From contig DAOUZU010000036.1 of assembly GCA_030665535.1 (NCBI GenBank), positions 1 through 9,192 of the forward strand: DNA of 9,192 nt, given 5' to 3'. The DNA comes from Dehalococcoidia bacterium. GTDB taxonomy: Bacteria; Chloroflexota; Dehalococcoidia; Dehalococcoidales; JAUXAE01. Positions 6,021 to 9,192 of this stretch are shown in pieces. Within the stretch, counting starts at the first letter, position 1. Each line of letters opens with the position of its first letter. The notes beneath the pieces were generated by a model that saw nothing but the letters and a program-made list of their open reading frames with translations, ran no database searches and was not told the origin of the DNA. The position numbers were made by a program, and so were the translations under genes.

Positions 6021-6998
6021 TCAGCCGATTTTCAGGCCGGGAATCACATCCAAATCAAGGCCATCTGTTTTACCGGCCCGAAGGCGGAAGTAGCCGCAGG
6101 CGGCGATCATAGCGGCGTTATCCGTGCAGAGGGACAGCTTTGGTACCAGCACCGGCAGGGGTGAATGTTTGATGAGGCGCTGGCGAAGCGGGCGGTTGGC
6201 GGCCACACCGCCGGCCAGGAGAATATGCTTCACGCGGTGCTTCCTGGCGGCGGCTATCGCCTTGGCCACCAGCACCTCCACAACCGCCTGCTGAAAGCTG
6301 GCGGCGGCTTCGGCGGGATTTTCCACCTTACCCGCCTCCACCAGCCGGAAGAGGGCCGTTTTCAGGCCGCTGAAGCTGAAATCATGGCTGCCTTTAATCC
6401 AGGCGCGCGGCAAGGGGATGGTGGCTTGGTAACCCTGGGCGGCCTTCTCAATGGCCGGGCCGCCGGGGTAGCCAAGTCCCAGTATGCGGGCTGCCTTGTC
6501 AAAGGCCTCGCCGGCGGCGTCGTCTCGCGTCCGCCCCAGCAGTACGTAGTCACCGTGGCCGCGCATCAACACCAGATCACTGTGGCCGCCGGAGACGGTG
6601 AGGCAGACCAGGGGGAAGCAGGGGTTCTCTCCGGAGAGCCAGTTGGCGTAGATGTGGCCCTCCAGGTGGTTGACGCCGGTGAGGGGCAGGCGGCGGGCCA
6701 GGGCTATCGCCTTGGCGGCATTTAATCCCACCAGCAGCGAGCCGGCCAGACCGGGGCCGTTGGTGACGGCGATGCCGCCCAGGTCTTCCCAGCCGGCGCC
6801 GGCATCGGCCAGTGCCCGCTTGATAACAGGCACGATGGCCAGCAGGTGCTGCCGGGAGGCCACCTCAGGGACGACGCCGCCGTAGCGGGCGTGGATGGCC
6901 ACCTGGGAAGCCACCTGGTTGGAGAGGATTTTGGTGCCGTTTTCCACCACCGCCGCCGCCGTCTCGTCACAGGAGCTCTCGATGCCCAGTACCTTCAC
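6021..6998 (-). CDS. tsaD: tRNA N6-adenosine threonylcarbamoyltransferase TsaD
   Basis: TsaD, with TsaB and TsaE, transfers the threonylcarbamoyl group from threonylcarbamoyl-AMP to A37 of tRNAs reading ANN codons, giving t6A. From the chosen GTG the product is 325 residues, a normal length. It begins MKVLGIESSCDETAAAVV, exactly where the family begins. The metal site His111 and His115 lies in HLEGHIYANW, and the ASKHA-fold motifs GGVVPEVASRQHL (40-52), NGPGLAGSLLVGL (80-92), SGGHSDLVL, and GGVAANRPLR are intact. The frame stays open upstream to an ATG at 7055, but those 19 residues are unconserved and would cover the promoter. No Shine-Dalgarno precedes the GTG; the transcript is probably leaderless. 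Former names are gcp, ygjD and kae1. Confidence 0.97.
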   Translation of the reverse strand: MKVLGIESSCDETAAAVVENGTKILSNQVASQVAIHARYGGVVPEVASRQHLLAIVPVIKRALADAGAGWEDLGGIAVTNGPGLAGSLLVGLNAAKAIALARRLPLTGVNHLEGHIYANWLSGENPCFPLVCLTVSGGHSDLVLMRGHGDYVLLGRTRDDAAGEAFDKAARILGLGYPGGPAIEKAAQGYQATIPLPRAWIKGSHDFSFSGLKTALFRLVEAGKVENPAEAAASFQQAVVEVLVAKAIAAARKHRVKHILLAGGVAANRPLRQRLIKHSPLPVLVPKLSLCTDNAAMIAACGYFRLRAGKTDGLDLDVIPGLKIG

Positions 6999-7005
6999 AG
7001 GGCAG

Positions 7006-7036
7006 ATTATAGCACAGCTACCAGCTGCCGAAACAA
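7006..7036 (-). promoter_or_regulatory. Promoter of tsaD, predicted to give a leaderless mRNA
   Basis: On the minus strand a perfect TATAAT (7011-7006) stands 7 bases before the GTG at 6998, so transcription should start at or within a base of the initiation codon. The -35 box is weaker: TTGTTT (7036-7031) at a 19-base spacing. It is divergent from, and only 12 bases away from, the -35 box of the CBS-domain transporter promoter. Confidence 0.6.
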
Positions 7037-7048
7037 GGCATCCCTTCT

Positions 7049-7077
7049 TTGACACCCCCGCTGGCCGGTGCTATTAT
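7049..7077 (+). promoter_or_regulatory. Strong sigma-70-type promoter of the CNNM/CorC gene cluster
   Basis: A perfect TTGACA (7049-7054) is followed after the ideal 17 bases by TATTAT (7072-7077). Transcription would start near 7084, giving a leader of about 40 bases with a GAGGTGAT ribosome binding site (7112-7119) before the ATG at 7125. It should drive all three downstream plus-strand genes, since they overlap or nearly so. Confidence 0.75.
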
Positions 7078-7124
7078 TGCCCTGAAAAAGGTGCTCTTTC
7101 GGTTACTTAGTGAGGTGATACCAG

Positions 7125-8402
7125 ATGTCTACTGAGACGCAGGTGCTTTACCTGGTCTTGCTTCTCCTCTTTCTGCTGCTTTCCGCTTTTTTCTCCAGCT
7201 CGGAGACGGCCTTCATGTCCCTGCAGCGTTTCCGGCTGCAGCATATGGTAGAAACCAAGGTCAAGGGAGCCGATAGGGTGGCCCGGCTGGTGAAGCGGCC
7301 GGAGAAGCTTCTGTCCACCATCCTGCTGGGCAACAACTTTGTCAATGTGGGCGCCGCCGCCCTGGCCACCGTCCTAGCCGTTGATTTGTGGGGCGACCAG
7401 GGGGTGTTCATTGCCACCATCGGCCTGACCATCGTCCTGCTGGTCTTCTCCGAGACCACCCCCAAGACCCTGGCCACCCATCACGCCGAGAGGTTGTCCA
7501 TAATATTCGCCAGGCCGATACAGGCTATTGCCTGGCTGTTTACCCCCTTCGTGTTCGTTTTGAGCTGGATAGCCTCTCTCTTATCACGGATAGTAGGGGC
7601 CACACCGCCGCCCCGCTCGCTGGTCAGCGAAGAGGAGATTCGCAGCATGATAACCGTCGGCCACAAGGAGGGGACGATGGAGGAGGACGAGGCCGAAATG
7701 CTGCACAATGTCTTTGAGTTCGGCGACAGGCCGGTGGCCGAGGCTATAGTGCCCCGCCCCGAGGTGATCGGTGTGGAGAAGGGTACCACCCTGGCCGATT
7801 TCCTGACCGTCTATGCCGAGTCTCCCATTTCCCGCTTTCCCGTCTTTAAGGAGAATATGGATAACATCGTCGGTATAATATCGGTGAAGGATGTCCTTAT
7901 GGCCATAGCCAGGGGCACCTTGAGCCAGCAGGACACCATCGACGACCTCATCCGCCCGGCCTACTTCGCCCCGGAGACGAAGCCTATCGGCAAGCTTTTT
8001 ACGGAGATGCGGGACAACAACTACCGCATGAGCGTTATTATCGACGAATACGGCGGTACGGCCGGCATCGTTTCCCTGAGTCGGTTGATGGAGGAGATTG
8101 TCGGCCCAATCGGTGACGAGCTGGCCGAGGCGGAAAAGGACTACGAGACCATCAACGAGTATACCTTCCAGGTTGACGGGGGCATGCGCATAGAGGAGGC
8201 CAACGAGGAGTTGGGCCTTGACATACCCGAAGGCGATTACGAGACGGTGGCCGGCTTTGTCCTTCACCTGTTGGGGCATATACCGCAGCAGGGCAAGCAG
8301 CTAAGGTATAAGGACTTGAAGCTGGTGGTGACCAAGATGCGCGGCCGCAAGATAGACGAAATACTGATAACCAAGGAAAAGCGTGCAACGGCTGAGAGTT
8401 AG
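7125..8402 (+). CDS. CNNM/CorC (HlyC/CorC family) membrane protein with DUF21, CBS pair and transporter-associated domain
   Basis: Members of this family are inner-membrane proteins linked to magnesium or cobalt efflux and often misnamed hemolysins. The 425-residue product has the full architecture: a DUF21 (CNNM) membrane domain with hydrophobic segments near 6-26, 62-86, 92-113 and 131-153; a cytoplasmic pair of CBS domains near 205-330 that bind adenine nucleotides (ISRFPVFKENMDNIVGIISVKDVL and MSVIIDEYGGTAGIVSL regions); and the C-terminal CorC_HlyC domain near 340-415. The DUF21 motifs SSSETAF (24-30) and LGNNFVNVG (68-76) are present; the usual FGExxPK is FSETTPK (108-114). It heads a plus-strand cluster. 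The transported ion cannot be read from the sequence, and some homologues act in lipid flipping or cell-envelope integrity instead. Confidence 0.93.
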   Translation: MSTETQVLYLVLLLLFLLLSAFFSSSETAFMSLQRFRLQHMVETKVKGADRVARLVKRPEKLLSTILLGNNFVNVGAAALATVLAVDLWGDQGVFIATIGLTIVLLVFSETTPKTLATHHAERLSIIFARPIQAIAWLFTPFVFVLSWIASLLSRIVGATPPPRSLVSEEEIRSMITVGHKEGTMEEDEAEMLHNVFEFGDRPVAEAIVPRPEVIGVEKGTTLADFLTVYAESPISRFPVFKENMDNIVGIISVKDVLMAIARGTLSQQDTIDDLIRPAYFAPETKPIGKLFTEMRDNNYRMSVIIDEYGGTAGIVSLSRLMEEIVGPIGDELAEAEKDYETINEYTFQVDGGMRIEEANEELGLDIPEGDYETVAGFVLHLLGHIPQQGKQLRYKDLKLVVTKMRGRKIDEILITKEKRATAES

Positions 8403-9027
8403 ATTCCATCGCCTCAAGGAGCTAAAGTATATCTCCCATCTGGACATTATGCGGATGTGGCAGCGGGCCTTCCGCCGCGCCGATATAACCCTGGCCTACT
8501 CGGAGGGGTTCAATCCCCAGCCCCGCATTTCCCTGGCCGCCCCCCTGGCCATCGGCGTGACCAGCCAGGCCGAGTTTATGGACGCCTACCTGAACAGGTG
8601 GGTATCCCCCCATAACCTGACCGTAGCGGTTAATCGGCAGTTGCCGCCGGGGATAGAGATACTCCAGGTGTCCCCCGTGCCGCTGACGCAGCCTTCGCTG
8701 CAATCCCTGGTGCGCTTTGCCGAATATACGGTGGAGGTAGCCAGCCGCAAGGGCGAGCAGGAAGTGCGGCAGGCTCTGGACGAATTGCTGGCCAGGGACA
8801 AATTGCCCTGGCAACACCAGCGGGACACCGGCCCGCGGCACTATGACCTGAGGCGGCTGGTGGATGGCCTCTCCCTGGCCGGTTGTGCGGAGGGCCGCTG
8901 CGTTATAAATATGCGGCTGCGCTGCGATAGCTCCGGCTCCGGGCGCCCGGAGCAGGTGGCCCTTGCGCTGGGCTTTGAATCTCCCCTTTCCATCCACCGC
9001 ACCAGGCTTATCCTGAAGGCAGGTTGA
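8383..9027 (+). CDS. TIGR03936 / DUF2344 family 'radical SAM-linked' protein
   Basis: This 214-residue protein matches the family whose members are usually encoded beside, or fused to, a B12-binding-type radical SAM protein (TIGR03960). Its biochemical role is unknown. The diagnostic N-terminus is seen: RVRFHRLKELKYISHLDIMRMWQRAFRRA (residues 4-32, quoted here only as landmark text RVRFHR...LKYISHLD...WQRAFRRA), then YSEGFNPQPRISLAAPLAIGV with GFNP and the following small-residue stretch. It starts with GTG at 8383, preceded by AAGGA at 8373-8377, and overlaps the end of the CorC-type gene by 20 bases, implying translational coupling. No radical SAM gene is visible in this window, which is unusual for the family. 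No membrane segment or cysteine cluster is apparent. Confidence 0.88.
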   Translation: MQRLRVRFHRLKELKYISHLDIMRMWQRAFRRADITLAYSEGFNPQPRISLAAPLAIGVTSQAEFMDAYLNRWVSPHNLTVAVNRQLPPGIEILQVSPVPLTQPSLQSLVRFAEYTVEVASRKGEQEVRQALDELLARDKLPWQHQRDTGPRHYDLRRLVDGLSLAGCAEGRCVINMRLRCDSSGSGRPEQVALALGFESPLSIHRTRLILKAG

Positions 9028-9192
9028 CGCCATTGAACAATCACTCTGCGCCGGAAAAAGCGGCGCCGGAGCCGGTTCTGGACCCGGCCCGGCAGCAGCA
9101 AGCCAGTCAGTACGCGCGGCTGAAGCGCCGCCTTTCCCTGGCCGAGCTTCTTATCGGCGCCGGTTTGCTGGCGGCGCTGCTTATTAGCGGCC
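9024..9192 (+). CDS. N-terminus of a probable M48 (Ste24-like) membrane metallopeptidase, cut by the right edge
   Basis: An open frame runs to the window end. Two starts are possible: TTG at 9024, overlapping the previous stop codon (TTGA) with AAGG 4 bases upstream, or TTG at 9033. From 9033 the product begins with a short charged, Pro/Ala-rich leader, then ARQQQASQYARLKRRLSL, then a hydrophobic segment (LLIGAGLLAALLIS). A basic amphipathic stretch with YARxxRRLSL followed by a first membrane helix resembles the N-terminus of Ste24/CAAX-protease-type M48 proteins. The HExxH catalytic motif would lie beyond the edge, so the family call is tentative; a different membrane protein is possible. 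It appears to be the third gene of the CorC-type cluster. Confidence 0.5.
   Translation, partial: MTPLNNHSAPEKAAPEPVLDPARQQQASQYARLKRRLSLAELLIGAGLLAALLISG

Noticed and set aside
6005..6027. Possible terminator between the convergent macro and tsaD genes (CGGCT and AGCCG, followed by ATTTT)
   Set aside because: The stem is only 5 bp with a 13-base loop and overlaps both gene ends; too weak to call.
6999..7055. ATG at 7055 as start of tsaD
   Set aside because: The extra 19 residues precede the conserved KVLGIESSCDET and would overlap the TATAAT box and the divergent promoter.
7584..8279. Minus-strand open frame of 231 codons opposite the CorC-type gene, and a similar one at 8422-9033
   Set aside because: Both are antisense shadows of recognised protein families, with no ribosome binding site or recognisable motif.
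1..9192. Mobile elements, CRISPR arrays, tRNA or rRNA genes, defence systems
   Set aside because: I saw no transposase, integrase, direct-repeat array, tRNA fold or known defence gene; every long coding stretch is assigned to a housekeeping or metabolic family.

Overview
The window is a G+C-rich, gene-dense stretch of bacterial chromosome made almost entirely of recognisable housekeeping and maturation genes. I see no insertion sequence, phage gene, CRISPR array, rRNA or tRNA. The GroEL sequence (for example the LGPKGHPVALDK stretch near the N-terminus and a tail ending in PVGPEGY instead of a Gly-Gly-Met repeat) resembles what I remember of Dehalococcoidia (phylum Chloroflexota). Hydrogenase maturation genes and a Dehalococcoides-like gene style fit that assignment, but it is an inference from memory and not a search result.

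Layout from left to right. At 1-1777 a minus-strand operon hypA-hypB-hypF (hypF runs off the left edge) encodes [NiFe]-hydrogenase maturation: HypA/HypB deliver nickel and HypF starts cyanide-ligand synthesis. Its promoter lies at 1823-1852, back to back with the promoter (1895-1924) of a plus-strand M16 zinc protease (1951-3222). A perfect 12-bp stem-loop (3226-3253) separates the protease from the convergent groES-groEL operon (minus strand, 5208 to 3281). The groESL promoter (5282-5310) carries a CIRCE-type HrcA operator (5248-5274) with one symmetrical base change in both arms.

Between groES and the next gene (5209-5501) is a hairpin-rich, apparently non-coding stretch with a minus-strand intrinsic-terminator-like structure. 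A macro-domain protein (5502-6011, plus) follows, convergent with tsaD (6998 to 6021, minus), which makes the t6A37 modification of tRNA. tsaD appears to start at a GTG placed 7 bases after a perfect TATAAT, so its mRNA is probably leaderless. A divergent promoter (7049-7077) drives a plus-strand cluster: a CNNM/CorC-type membrane protein with CBS domains (7125-8402), a TIGR03936/DUF2344 'radical SAM-linked' protein overlapping it by 20 bases (8383-9027), and the start of a probable M48 (Ste24-like) membrane metalloprotease that is cut by the right edge.

The genes fall into independent units: metalloenzyme maturation, proteostasis (M16 protease, GroESL, perhaps the M48 protease), ADP-ribose metabolism, tRNA modification and a membrane transport unit. 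I found no convincing undescribed system. The best leads are regulatory: the altered CIRCE operator, the leaderless tsaD, and the structured groES-macro intergenic region.
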